A stretch of DNA of 64,000 bases from Narthecium ossifragum (taxonomy: Eukaryota > Streptophyta > Magnoliopsida > Dioscoreales > Nartheciaceae), in contig OY986971.1 of the NCBI GenBank assembly GCA_963920575.1, positions 16,544,492 to 16,608,491 on the forward strand, written 5' to 3'. The notes beneath the pieces were generated by a model. It searched no databases and was not told the origin of the DNA. It saw nothing but the letters and a program-made list of their open reading frames with translations. The position numbers and the translations under genes were made by a program. Positions 1 to 18,740 of this stretch are shown here, piece after piece; the stretch's first letter is position 1, and each line of letters starts with the position of its first letter.

Positions 1-1606
1 TCGTACCCACAGAGATTTGTAGAGATTATTAGAGTAAAATGCTAAAGAGCAGAAAAGAAAGAAAATAACGAAGGGAAAATAAGAATATGAAATGTTGAGA
101 ATAGATAAATGATCTAATAACGAAATAATAAAACGATGGAAATATGATGGATGAATACTAAGGTTCCAATTTCACCATAACATCCTCATTCTATGCATTA
201 AATCAATCAAGTTTCAGTTTAATTCCAAGGGCTCGTTCTTCCGGTATGATGATCCGTTCGGCCGCGGTCTTCACCAAGTACCCTCAATTAACCCTAGCTA
301 ATGAACCCATAACTAAGTGTTAATCAAAAATCCATTAAGCTCTGAAGAACAATTATGAACCAAGAATACTCTTAGCTTGAACCCGGCCTCGACATAAACT
401 TATTCATTCATAGGTCCTGCAAGATTAGGGAATGAACCCTCGCCCAATCTCACATAAAACAATCTATAATACTTTTATTGGCCAGATAAAGGTAGTTAAG
501 ATCTCAGTTATAATAATGAATGAAACAAGGAAAATAAACTGATAAAATAATCATGATCCGACAACATAGAATGATTCAGTTAGGGCTACATCGGTACCTT
601 AGAAAAGAAACTAGCCACTCATGTTCACCATGAGGGCAACAAAACTAATGAAGAAATAAAGAAGAAATAATAAAAGAAAACCAAGCCTGGAACCCTTCTC
701 CTCGCCTCCAAACGCTGCCAAAAAGTCCCACTCAAACCCTAAAAAGAGTCATATTTATAGGCCCAAGTGTCTCCATCCACGGATTAGATCTAAACCGTTG
801 ATTTTCTTCACTGGGAAAGTAGGATCGATCCCTCCCAGGGTGTCGGATCGATCCCTCGCATTAAAACTTCAACTTCTGACTTCGCCCGTGTCCGATCGAT
901 CGGACTAAGGGTGTCGGATCGATCGGTTTCGTAAAAATCCTCCGTCTCTGGCTATTCCCGAGTCCGATGGATGGATAGATCGATCGAACTGTGTTCCTCT
1001 AGAAAGCATACATTCTGTCAACCTTTAATTCCCAAGTCCGATCGATCGGACTATGGGTGTTGGATCGATCGGTTGCGCAAAAATCCGTTGTTTTTGGCTA
1101 TTCCCGAGTCCGATCGATCGGACACCTAAAGTCCGATCGATCGGACCCCTTAGGAGGGAGGAGGGATCGATCGGATCCCTTATGGCTGAAAAATATATGT
1201 TCTGTCACGTTTTTGCGTAGTCCGATCCATCGGCGGATCAATCGGACTTCCAGCTTATTTTCTGTTCTGCCATTCAGACTGCGCCATCGGTGCTAAAAGT
1301 GCCGTACTTTCTCTAGGAAACTTGGAATCACGAACCGTAAAATTCTCCAGAATCTAGACTTCAAGAGCTTTCCAACCATGTATGGCACATCATCAGGTTC
1401 TTCATGAGCAGGTACAGATTAATTTTTGAAGTTGATCCATATACTCTTTTCAGCTTCTTTTAGCCCCAATTTACTGCATTTTCCAAACAACCATGTGAAG
1501 CAACATATAGATGTACAAATAGTAATAAAGATGTTGATTAAGGATAATAATCTAGCAATTGAGATGGTTATAAGGCTGTTCAGAGTGCACTTTCATGCAC
1601 TCATCA
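1..1606 (-). repeat. 3' LTR of the Athila-like element, cut by the window edge
   Basis: Base 1 aligns with base 5341 of the other LTR, so about 67 bp are missing. The inner edge ends in TCATCA at 1601-1606, the inverse of TGATGA at the start of the other copy (5274). It carries a TATA box on the minus strand at 751-760 and a palindrome array at 822-1246. Confidence 0.9.
822..1246. repeat. Palindrome array in LTR U3 (GTCCGATCGATCGGAC type)
   Basis: The 16-bp perfect palindrome GTCCGATCGATCGGAC occurs at 890-905, 1036-1051, 1108-1123 and 1131-1146. Variant sites built on GGATCGATCC or GGATCGATCGG lie between them. The array sits directly upstream (minus strand) of the TATA box at 751-760. Confidence 0.9.
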
Positions 1607-1618
1607 CACCCCCCAACC
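1607..1618 (-). other. Polypurine tract of the Athila-like element
   Basis: Minus strand GGTTGGGGGGTG directly abuts the 3' LTR. It is the expected plus-strand priming site for reverse transcription. Confidence 0.75.
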
Positions 1619-3025
1619 AGCTTATTGCTAGTCTCTAGCAATTCAAAACGTATAGAATATAATTAAGCACACTAATGGTTCAAGGATGTAGACATGCATG
1701 ATAAAAATTCTACCGTATCAAGTCGATAGTGTTTTATGCAATACAGAGCATGGAAACTTCTTATACTCATACACATACTACCAACACATGAAATCAACTT
1801 CTACACATCAAACATGCTAATCACCATCCAGAAGAACACATGTGACGTGACAAATAAATGTTACGTGCAGAAGCAACTTCTACCCACCATTAGTCCCAAC
1901 ACACTACTATCTTCATGACCAATCATCCAACCCTCCAACTTTAAGTACAGCATGCTCTTTCCTTCTCTTTTTTCTTTTCAACTATCAGACACTTTGCCTT
2001 TTTACGCGAGCACTCTCCGCTTCTTGAGGCGCAGAGACCCGGTTATTTAGCAAAACACTTAATAGTTTTTTTATAGCTATAAGTGGCTCTACCTTTTTAA
2101 TCGAGCTCCCTGCTTCCTGAGGCAAGAACACCCGGTTACTCAGTAGATCACTTAATAGTTGTTTAGGCACAGCTTGATCAAGCTCCAGAACTTTTTCTCT
2201 TTTTTTTTCTTTTTTTTTCTGCATGCAATACTCAACACTAGCTAATGCTGAAATCATGGTCTAGATTGACAATAGCATGCTCATTCCTTTGGTGGGTATA
2301 ATTACCGCTGCACAGAACGTGTTCGTGTGTGACTCACATAATGTTCTACCTTCAGGTTATCACACATGCAATCAATGTATAGGCCAATCCATATGAATAC
2401 AGCATGTATAATACGCATAAAAATTTCAACTCATGTACAATTTAACACTATTATACCCACAAGGTAGCATGCAATCCTCAATGAATATCTACACCCCCCA
2501 ACCTGAAATTAACATTGTCCTCAATGTGTGCCTCGTAAACAATAACATATGTAGGAGGTGGCTATCCAACAATTCCATAGAAAGGAGAGACAGCATAATG
2601 TAAATAGGAAAGAGGCCACTTGATAGAGTAGCGAAAATCTCCTCAAGGATCCTCAGGGTGGCTGAACTCCTAAAAGAAAAACACAAGAGAAAACATAAAA
2701 CTGAAAACTTAAACTTAAACTTAAAAACAGGTTACCTTGGTGGGTTGCCTCCCACCCAGCGCTTTATTTAACGTCTAGGCAAGACGTACTGCAAAGCCTT
2801 AAGATTCAGCCAGGTTCGTATGGCTGTAATGCTTCAAGCGGTGCGAAGACCTCCTTTGCTCTCTTATAACTGTGCAAGTCATCCTTCGCCATCGGCAAAT
2901 CCACTTCCAGTGTAGTCTTCACTTGCTACTGCTTGAAATTAGAGAACACCAATGAATCTACAACATCTATTGAGAAGCAATCAAAAGAGTTTGAAGGATA
3001 GGACATAGACTCAAACACTTTAAAT
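1619..3025 (-). other. Non-coding 3' internal region of the Athila-like element
   Basis: No polymerase-like frame is present on either strand. A 55-60 bp segment is tandemly duplicated with divergence (2014-2072 and 2107-2165), each copy containing GCTTC-TGAGGC, ACCCGGTTA and CACTTAATAGTT. The text near 2745-2770 (GGTTGCCTCCCACCCAGCGC) resembles a stretch I recognise from non-coding regions of other plant Athila-like elements. Confidence 0.6.
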
Positions 3026-3934
3026 TCAACAGTTTTCACCTAAAACTGTCATGCTAAGCTTACCATCCTTCACATTAATTATAGTTTCAGCTGTAGCCAT
3101 GAATGGACGTCCCAGCAAAATAGGTAACTTTCTATCATTCAACGGTGCATCATCCATATCCAATATCACAAAATCAGCAGGGATAATTAACTTATCAACT
3201 TGTACTAAGATGTCTTCTACAATGCCTAATGGATATTTAATTGAACGATCTGCAAGTTGTAGAGACATAGTAGTAGGTTTTAATTCACCCACATCTAACT
3301 GACGAAAAACAGAGAAAGGTATCAAATTAACACTAGCTCCTAAATCAAGCATTGCCTCCCCTATTTTTGTATCACCAACAGTAATATTAATGTTAAAACT
3401 CCATGGATCCTTAAGCTTGGGTGGAAGCTTCCTTTGTAGAACCGCGCTTGCCGTCTCTGAAACCATCACCTTTTCATGAGGTTCATACTTACGTTTAGAA
3501 GTACGTAGTTCCTTGAAGAACTTTGGAAAGGCTGGTATTTTCCTAATCACATCAAGCAATGGTAAGTTCATATTAATCTTAGATAGAATATCATAAATTT
3601 CAGAATATGACTTATCCATTTGGGCTTTCTTCAGGCGGCCTGGAAAAGGAATTGGTGGCACATATGATGGAGGATTGCTGTGATGAACCTCCGAAACTGA
3701 ATTTGCTCTCTTTTCATGATCAAAAGCTGATGTGGCCGGCGGTGGCCTCTTCGAGGGCTCTTCCATCTCGACTTCCTCAATTTTATCATCACTACACATA
3801 TCAGTAACTTTAGCATTAATATTATTATCAATTATCTTACCTGCCCGAAGAACAATAACTGCATTGGCTTGCTCAGGTTGGCTTGGAAATCTGCCTGGAA
3901 CATGGGCTCTTACAGCATCAGCAAGTTGTCCCAC
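3026..3934 (-). CDS. Retrotransposon aspartic protease region (Athila-like), 302 codons
   Basis: This continues the gag frame directly after its TAA; there is no ATG, and the first codon is GTG (VGQLADAVRAH). The N-terminal half is a variable linker rich in Pro and charged residues. The C-terminal half is a retropepsin-like domain with the active-site motif LDLGASVNLIP (about residue 200) and the second conserved strand PILLGRPFMATA, followed by INVKDGKLSM. Athila elements encode gag-protease-RT in one frame; here the frame stops soon after the protease and the polymerase is absent. Confidence 0.85.
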   Translation of the reverse strand: MGQLADAVRAHVPGRFPSQPEQANAVIVLRAGKIIDNNINAKVTDMCSDDKIEEVEMEEPSKRPPPATSAFDHEKRANSVSEVHHSNPPSYVPPIPFPGRLKKAQMDKSYSEIYDILSKINMNLPLLDVIRKIPAFPKFFKELRTSKRKYEPHEKVMVSETASAVLQRKLPPKLKDPWSFNINITVGDTKIGEAMLDLGASVNLIPFSVFRQLDVGELKPTTMSLQLADRSIKYPLGIVEDILVQVDKLIIPADFVILDMDDAPLNDRKLPILLGRPFMATAETIINVKDGKLSMTVLGENC

Positions 3935-5086
3935 TTAAACTTCCAACTTCCCAACAGATGCTACAACATTCTTTAGTACCGCATCATGTTGAGCAATGGC
4001 TGCATCTTGTCGAGCAATGGCTGAATCTTGTTTTTCCATCTTTAAATCTATTTTCTGCATAAAAGCTAACATAGTCGCTTCCAAAGACGACTTAACAGGT
4101 AGGTCAGACTGATTAGCAATCGGCATACTAGCATTAGCAGTATTTTTCCATGAAAAATTCGGAAGTTCTCTCCAACCAGGATTGTAAGTATTTGCATAAG
4201 GGTCAAATCTAGGTCTTGGGTTGTAAGCATTCATCAAATTAGCCTGTTCTTGCACATATTCAGGAAATTCACTACCAGAAGGACATGAGTCAAACCTATG
4301 ACCAACAACATTGCAAATTGAACAAACCTCAACCGGTTTTGCTTGTACGGACATCATCGCGTCCATCTTCTTGTTAAGGGCTGCAATCTGCCTTGCCGTG
4401 TCGTCGTTCTGGTTCAGCTCATAGATGCCTCTCGCCTTATTCCTCGTGTCCCTCTGCTGCGAGTTAGATCCTAGCATCTCATAGATTTCATATGCCTCCG
4501 GTGGTGTCCTTTTAAACATCGCTCCACCTGCAACATTATCTGCCATAGTCTGACATGAAAGATTCAGTCCATCATAAAAATATTGCATCTGATTTTCTAA
4601 AGAATAATTATGATGTGGACATTGCATCAAAAGCATCTTAAATCTATCCCATGCTTCATGGAATGGTTCTCCATCAGCTTGCTGAAAATTTGGAATTTGC
4701 CTTCTCAAGTTAGTAGTCATGGCATGAGAATAAAATTTACTAACAAACTTGTTATAAATTGCATCCCAAGTAGTGAGTGATCCAGGAGGCAACGACATCA
4801 ACCATCTCTTCGCTTTATCCTTCAGGGTGTAAGAAAAACATCGCATCCTCAGTTGATCTTCAGTAATGCCACCTAGAGGAAAAGTCTGAATAGTAGCATA
4901 ATAATCCTTCACAAACGTTAGTGCATCTTCAGAAGGTAAACCATGAAATTCAAGAAGCATAGAAAAATGTAGATTTTTAAGTTCATAATTTCTAGCCTCT
5001 GCCGGTAACGCAATGCACGAAGGTGAGGTAGAAATAGTAGGCCTCGCGTACTCCTCCAAATGACGTAAATTGTTATTAAGCGCCAT
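3935..5086 (-). CDS. Retrotransposon Gag (Athila-like), 383 aa to an in-frame stop
   Basis: The frame encodes a Ty3/gypsy capsid protein. The gag core includes the segments LRMRCFSYTLKDKAKRWLMS and FHEAWDRFKMLLMQCPHH. A CCHC zinc knuckle (CSICNVVGHRFDSC) follows near residue 255, and the last 45 residues form a repetitive QKIDLKMEKQDSAIARQDA coiled-coil-like tail. The product should assemble virus-like particles and bind element RNA. The frame ends in TAA at 3935-3937, but the next codon continues in the same frame into the protease region, so gag and protease were one open frame broken by a single stop. Readthrough or a simple inactivating mutation are both possible. Confidence 0.9.
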   Translation of the reverse strand: MALNNNLRHLEEYARPTISTSPSCIALPAEARNYELKNLHFSMLLEFHGLPSEDALTFVKDYYATIQTFPLGGITEDQLRMRCFSYTLKDKAKRWLMSLPPGSLTTWDAIYNKFVSKFYSHAMTTNLRRQIPNFQQADGEPFHEAWDRFKMLLMQCPHHNYSLENQMQYFYDGLNLSCQTMADNVAGGAMFKRTPPEAYEIYEMLGSNSQQRDTRNKARGIYELNQNDDTARQIAALNKKMDAMMSVQAKPVEVCSICNVVGHRFDSCPSGSEFPEYVQEQANLMNAYNPRPRFDPYANTYNPGWRELPNFSWKNTANASMPIANQSDLPVKSSLEATMLAFMQKIDLKMEKQDSAIARQDAAIAQHDAVLKNVVASVGKLEV

Positions 5087-5248
5087 CTCCTCTTATTCCT
5101 CCTCTTGAACTCCTAAATCTGATGTGGACAGGCTGTCTTTGTTGGATCTTTTCTTCCAACCAATTTGATCTACTTTATCGTTCAAGGGCAACAACTTTTC
5201 TTTCCGTGATCGGCGACCTTGCATTCACTACAAATAAACTCTAATCAA

Positions 5249-5267
5249 ATCCCCGGCAACGGCGCCA
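5249..5267 (-). other. Primer-binding site, tRNA-Asp type
   Basis: Minus strand TGGCGCCGTTGCCGGGGAT is complementary to the 3' end of plant tRNA-Asp(GUC) including its CCA. It lies six bases inside the 5' LTR. This primer choice is characteristic of Athila-lineage elements. Confidence 0.9.
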
Positions 5268-6090
5268 AAAACTTGATGAATAAATTTTATATCTCGCAAG
5301 TATACGAATCGGTGCAATCAGTATAGTAGCAAGACGAGTATCGTACCCACAGAGATTTGTAGAGATTATCAGAGTAAAACACTAAAGAGCAGAAAAGAAA
5401 GAAAATAACGAAGGGAAAATAAGAATATGAAATGTTGAGAATAGATAAATGATCTAATAACGAAATAAGAAAACGATGAAAATATGATGGATGAATACTA
5501 AGGTTCCGATTTCACCATAACATCCTCATTCTATGCATTAAATCAATCAAGTCTCAGTTTAATTCCAAGGGCTCGTTCTTCCGGTATGATGATCCGTTCG
5601 GCCGCGGTCTTCACCAAGTACCCTCAGTTAACCCTAGCTAATGAACCCATAACTAAGTGTTAATCAAAAATCCATTAAGCTCTGAAGAACAATTATGAAC
5701 CAAGAATACTCTTAGCTTGAACCCGGCCTCGACATAAACTCCTTCATTCATAGGTCCTGCAAGAATAGGGAATGAACCCTCGCCCAATCTCACATAAAAC
5801 AATCTATAATACTTTTATTGGCCAGATAAAGGTAGTTAAGATCTCAGTTATAATAATGAATGAAACAAGGAAAATAAATTGATAAAATAATCATGATCCA
5901 ATAACATAGAATGATTCAGTTAGGGCTACATCGGTACCTTAGAAAAGAAACTAGCCACTCATGTTCACCATGAGGGCAACAAAACTAATGAAGAAATAAA
6001 GAAGAAATAAGAAAAGAAAACCAAGCCTGGAACCCTTCTCCTCGCCTCCAAACGCTGCCAAAAAGTCCCACTCAAACCCTAAAAAGAGTC

Positions 6091-6100
6091 ATATTTATAG
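6091..6100 (-). promoter_or_regulatory. TATA box of the Athila-like 5' LTR
   Basis: Minus strand CTATAAATAT lies about 60 bp downstream of the palindrome array. The same site is conserved in the other LTR at 751-760. Confidence 0.6.
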
Positions 6101-6161
6101 GCCCAAGTGTCTCCATCCACGGATTAGATCTAAACCGTTGATTTTCTTCACTGGGAAAGTA

Positions 6162-6586
6162 GGATCGATCCCTCCCAGGGTGTCGGATCGATCCCTCGCA
6201 TTAAAACTTCAACTTCTGACTTCGCCCGTGTCCGATCGATCGGACTAAGGGTGTCGGATCGATCGGTTTCGTAAAAATCCTCCGTCTCTGACTATTCCCG
6301 AGTCCGATCGATGGATAGATCGATCGAACTGTGTTCCTCTAGAAAGCATATGTTCTGTCAACCTTTAATTCCCAAGTCCGATCGATCGAAGTATGGGTGT
6401 TGGATCGATCGGTTGCGCAAAAATCCGCTGTTTTTGGCTATTCCCGAGTCCGATCGATCGGACTTCAGGTGTCCGATCGATCGGACCCCTTAGGAGGGAT
6501 GGAGGGATCGATCGGATCCCTTATGGCTGAAAAATATATGTCTTGTCACGTTTTTGCGTAGTCCGATCGATCGGCGGATCAATCGG
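6162..6586. repeat. Palindrome array in the second LTR
   Basis: This is the same array as at 822-1246, with perfect 16-mers at 6230-6245, 6448-6463 and 6471-6486. The copy at 6376 is damaged (GGAC changed to GAAG). It is again upstream of the TATA box at 6091-6100. Confidence 0.9.
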
Positions 6587-6947
6587 ACTTCCAGCTTATT
6601 TTCTGTTCTGCCATTCAGACTGCGCCATCAGTGCTAAAAGTGCCGTACTTTCTCTAGGAAACTCGGAATCACGAACCGTAAAATTCTTCAGAATCTAGAC
6701 TTCAAGAGCTTTCCAACCATATATGGCACATCATCTGGTTCTTCATGAGCAGGTACAGATTAATTTTTGAAGTTGATCCATATACACTTTTCAGCTTCTT
6801 TTAGCCCCAATTTACTGCATTTTCCAAACAACCATGTGAAACAACATATAGATGTACAAATAGTAATAAAGATGTTGATTAAGGATAATAATCTAGCAAT
6901 TGAGATGGTTATAAGGCTGTTCAGAGTGCACTTTTATGCACTCTTCA

Positions 6948-7655
6948 CCCTACTCCGAGAGTCTGCACCAGATCCATGACGATGTGGAGCGACGATGACG
7001 CCGAGCCTACAGAGTTTCCTAACAGCGTCAGCAGGCAGTTGATTGTACTCCAGGGGTGGAGTAGCAGATCCAAAGTTGCACAAGGACATCCTACGTGAGG
7101 TTCATTCCTCTCCTGTTGTTGTTCATTCAGGAGGTATGAAGATATATCATGGATTTCATCATCAGCTTGGTTGGCATCAGATTCAGGATCAGATTCAGAG
7201 GTCAGATCTAGAGACCAGATGCAGAGGTCAGATCAGAACATATACCATATGAGATGAGTAGGTGTGCCACATAGCAGTTCACTTGTCAGGGAGGTGATCA
7301 GATTGCATGATGCTTCAGCTTCCATCACCTCATGCCATGATTCTAGGATCACAAACATGAGTGTAGTAAAGCTCTTAGGAGTCGATGATCACTTCGTTGA
7401 CTTTCAGCACAACATCTCGCGACACAGATAGACAGGTGGTCAGAGGGGACCACTCGGATCCATGGTGACGTGCTTAGAGCACGTATTGTTGATGCAGACG
7501 TTAGACGACGAGAGCACACCCTCATAGCGGAGTTTACCTACTTCCACAGTTGACAGCTCAGCACCGGCATTGTACCTATTGAGGTAGAGAGATCAGTGCA
7601 GATTAGATCAGAGGTGACAGCCGTTCGAGTTCACAGTTGGCGACAGAGGGTTTGC
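6948..7655 (+). other. Decayed retroelement remnant with an integrase zinc-finger-like fragment
   Basis: No intact gene. On the plus strand around 7070-7160 the peptide LHKDILREVHSSPVVVHSGG, followed by MKIY, resembles the HHCC zinc-binding region of Ty3/gypsy integrases (spacing H-x4-H-x-G). It then runs into GATCAGA-rich repetitive text (7177-7240). The rest is unassigned. Confidence 0.35.
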
Positions 7656-9316
7656 TTACAGAGCGACTATATTTACGCACTTGTCAGTTGCATGTCCTAC
7701 CGCCACATGTTCGATGTTGAGGAAGTGGAAGGCCCTCTTGTACCCCCGGGCAGTCTCCTTGGCTCCCATGTGGAAGTGGGTTGGCCTTAGTGGGGCGGCG
7801 GGAATAGTCTGTATGATCCCGAATTGCCGAAGCACCCGATCAGGATGGTACGGCTCGACGTGCTCCCCGCTGCTTATGGTGCCGAGGAAAAAGCTAATAT
7901 CGTCACGAGGGAAGGGGCCTCCTCTATGTCTGACGTATGGGTCCCACACAACCTGCAACCATACTCACAGTAAGGGAATCAATATTTGATCACTACTGAA
8001 TATATTACAAAATTCAACTCGGAGTCAGACAAAGATTACAACTCACCTGATGTCTACTCAGGGAATCAATCTCCGCGCGCCATTGAAGCAGAGCCATTTC
8101 CGGATCCTGACCTGGATCTTTGTGATCCACCCATGCAAGAGCAGTCGGGTTGTCAACCGTGTATTCTGGGTCGGGCTGTGGCTTTATAATTACCGGGAGG
8201 TGATCATATATCCATGCCTGCATTGATTAAAAAAATGTGGGTCAGTCACAATTATTGGTATTATATCACAAAGCAGATGTTTTAAAAGTACGTATCTCCA
8301 CCAGAGTCAAGTATCCGCCAATTGCCCTTGTCCCCCATCGACTGGCAGAGCCAAGCATGCGATAGAGGTAGACGAGGCCGGCGGCACCCCACGCATACTC
8401 ACACACGGTATCCAAGTCCGTGAGGGCAGAAATGCAGGACATGTGAACCTTCGACCCCGACTTGTCACAAAAAAGGGTGCAACCCAGCAGATACATGATG
8501 TATGCCTTGACAGAGCACTCCAGGCCGACCTTGCGGAGAGTGCACTCTCTCCTCAGCCAGGTCATACTGACTGACAGCCCTCTCCCATCCAACTGGCTCG
8601 CGGCCTCTGCTTCATTGACTCCCAAATTAACCTTCATAAGCGCTTTCAGCTGGGAGACTTTCATCTTGCACTCTTCAAGCGGCCTACCGGCGACGGGGAT
8701 GCCCAGTATACGGCTCACGTCACCCAAAGTGATCGTCATCTCTCCACAGGGTAGGTGGAACGTGTTGGTCTCCGGGTGCCACCTCTCGACGAACGCTGAC
8801 ACCAGGGCACTGCTGATAGTCTTGTAATAACACACCGTCAGATTTGCTAGACCGGTGGCCTCCATGGCATTCTTAAAGTCTTGCCATTCGATGCCGTCCC
8901 ATTTCGTAGTGGACATCCCATGTGTATAAATTTTTAGTGGGCCATGCTCCTACGTTGAGAAGAAGGGGAAAAGTGAGTAGACTTTGATATAAACACAGCA
9001 TGATATAAAAAAAAACTCAGCCTTTTTTTACCGCTCCAGCCCATATCCGATATGCCACGTGTATTTTGAACTCCGTCAAAATCGACCGGTCAACAGGCCC
9101 ACTAGGGATGGGTGCCTCGTCGTCAGACACCTCTTCCTCTTCACCAGGGCCAGCAACCATCAAGGCACCCTCTGGGATCTCCTCTGGAATCTCCTCAGGT
9201 ACCACTCTCCTCCTCCTAGCTGAGGCTGTCGGCCAGTCACCGCGGGCCGATGAAGATGTCGAGGGCGCCGAAGATGAAGAGGCTCCGGCGGGTGCTTTTC
9301 CCCTTGGACGAACCAT
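7656..9316 (-). CDS. Plant mobile domain (MAIN-like) protein, four-exon model
   Basis: The exon model 9316-9032, 8949-8302, 8217-8047 and 7952-7656 gives about 466 residues with every junction in phase 0. Exon 1 ends at a GT, exon 2 starts after an AG with EHGPLKIYTHG, and exon 3 ends at CAG/GTGAGT. The 8302 donor is the least certain junction, and exon 4 may be followed by further exons. The N-terminus is a low-complexity Ser/Ala/Glu region; the body contains FVERWHPETNTFHLPCGEM, TLGDVSRILGIPVAGRP and, in exon 4, DRVLRQFGIIQTIP. These are hallmarks of the plant mobile domain found in MAINTENANCE OF MERISTEMS proteins and in some MULE and gypsy elements. Host MAIN proteins act in genome stability and silencing. 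A transposon origin is equally possible. Confidence 0.7.
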
Positions 9317-9360
9317 TTAACTGTTTTGAAAAAGAAATGCAAAGATTAGTAGAGCGTTTC

Positions 9361-9613
9361 GGTATCCATATACCGGCAATTAAGCGTTATTAACGGTACC
9401 TAAGTACCGGTAATAGAGCATACATATCGGTAGTAAGTTACCGATAGTGTACAATAGATATCGGTACCTTGATACTGAACAAGCTCTTTTCCATACAGCA
9501 ACAAATTGATCGGTACCTATGTACTGATAAATAATCCTATCATATCGGTGAATATGTACCGATATGAACCGATATGATAGTGAATCATTCGGTTGTCTTG
9601 TACCGATTGATAC
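9361..9613. repeat. Palindrome cluster with CGGTACC/TATCGGTA cores, 5' of the PMD gene
   Basis: Imperfect inverted repeats follow one another: GGTATCCATATACC (9361-9374), CGGTACCTAAGTACCG (9394-9409), TATCGGTAGTAAGTTACCGA (9425-9444, arms extend two more bases), and CATATCGGTG paired with TACCGATATG (9541-9566). They lie just 5' of the plant-mobile-domain start codon at 9316. The core differs from the GATCGATC arrays elsewhere, but the layout is alike. Confidence 0.8.
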
Positions 9614-10346
9614 GTATAAAACTGAAAGGTCGGAACCCATTGGAAAAATTTGAAAATCTTGAAAAAAAACGCATTCGGAGAACAATGCTGCAAAACCAAT
9701 GCTATATATGCAAAGACAATGCATTTCATGCAACAAGAAATGAAAAACTCACTTGTTGTGAAATCTCACTCGACGGTTCTCACTCGACGGACTCGACGGA
9801 GGCGTGGATAGCTCGCCGGCGAGGCTCTGCCGCGGGTGTTGCGAGGCTGGCAACGTTCGGGAGAGGGCGTTGGGAAGGTGGAGGGAGATGCTTGGGAGAG
9901 TGAAGAGACGGAGAGACTTCGGTAGAAGAGGGAGGGAGGAAGTCTCGGTAGAAGAGGGGAAGAAGGTAGGGGCTGGAGTGGGGTGAGGGTAGTGTAGGTA
10001 TTTTGGGTTTTGTTTGGGGTGGAGTGGGGTTGTTATTAGTGTGTGGTGTGGGGTTTTGAGGGTAGTTTAGGTAAGTAGATTTATTTTGTGTAGTGTGTTG
10101 AGTGAAACCTGGGGTTTTCAAACTTGGGCTGTGGTGTGTAGAGTAAATATGGTGTGTTGAGTCGAAATTGTGGTGTGAATAGCCGCACCCCGGTGCAAAT
10201 AGAACTCCCCATAAATATGCATGAAAGCCCAATAAAGACACTGTTTCTCTAAAAGGCCCTCCTCCACCTTTGAGCAATTAATGGGGGAGGATTTGAATAA
10301 AAAGACGATGGTGGCGCTTCCTGGTTCGCTTTAAAACTCTCCCCGA
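9614..10346. other. Divergent intergenic region between the PMD gene and cyclophilin 40
   Basis: A TATA-like CATATATAGC (minus) is at 9701-9710. The segment 9830-10140 is strongly strand-biased (G-rich on plus) and gives only low-complexity frames. CACCCCGGTGCAAATAG at 10187 is the only other distinctive text. No gene is supported here. Confidence 0.5.
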
Positions 10347-10354
10347 TATATAGA
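10347..10354 (+). promoter_or_regulatory. TATA box of the cyclophilin 40 gene
   Basis: TATATAGA lies about 75 bp upstream of the start codon at 10429, leaving room for a short 5' UTR. Confidence 0.55.
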
Positions 10355-10428
10355 GAGAAGCGAAGCTAAGAAGGGGGCTTCCTAATCTCTTCAACAATAT
10401 CTTCCTATTAGGGTTTCGGAGTTCCGGA

Positions 10429-18740
<8,312 letters not shown>

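Larger units (their letters stand above)
1..6947 (-). mobile_element. Athila-like LTR retrotransposon with gag and protease only
   Basis: Two near-identical LTRs (1-1606 and 5274-6947) enclose a primer-binding site, a gag and protease reading frame and a polypurine tract, all read on the minus strand. The primer-binding site matches the 3' end of plant tRNA-Asp, which is typical of the Athila lineage of Ty3/gypsy. No reverse transcriptase, RNase H or integrase is present: about 1.4 kb of non-coding DNA separates the protease end (3026) from the 3' LTR. Such an element must borrow enzymes from a full-length relative. About 67 bp of the 3' LTR lie left of the window, so its left target-site duplication cannot be checked; the candidate right one is CCCTA at 6948-6952. 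The few LTR differences suggest a fairly recent insertion. Confidence 0.9.
5274..6947 (-). repeat. 5' LTR of the Athila-like element (1674 bp)
   Basis: It begins TGATGAATAA on the plus strand, six bases from the primer-binding site, and ends at CTTCA where similarity to the other LTR stops. Because the element reads on the minus strand, this copy drives transcription. The TATA box is at 6091-6100 (minus) and the palindrome array lies upstream of it at 6162-6586. Confidence 0.9.

Noticed and set aside
822..1246. CRISPR-like array of short palindromic repeats
   Set aside because: Spacing is irregular, the linkers are shared and repeated between arrays, and the context is a plant LTR with TATA box and primer site.
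1057..1296. Peptides rich in DRS or RPSHRP repeats (also at 6311, 21563, 44951, 47393, 50268)
   Set aside because: These are translations of the palindrome arrays in LTRs; the repeats follow DNA palindromy, not codon structure.
5249..5267. A tRNA-Asp gene
   Set aside because: Only the 3' end of the tRNA is matched, at the exact place of a primer-binding site next to an LTR.
9780..10277. 165-codon minus-strand open frame
   Set aside because: It comes from a strand-biased Pro/His/Thr-rich promoter region and has no homology I recognise.
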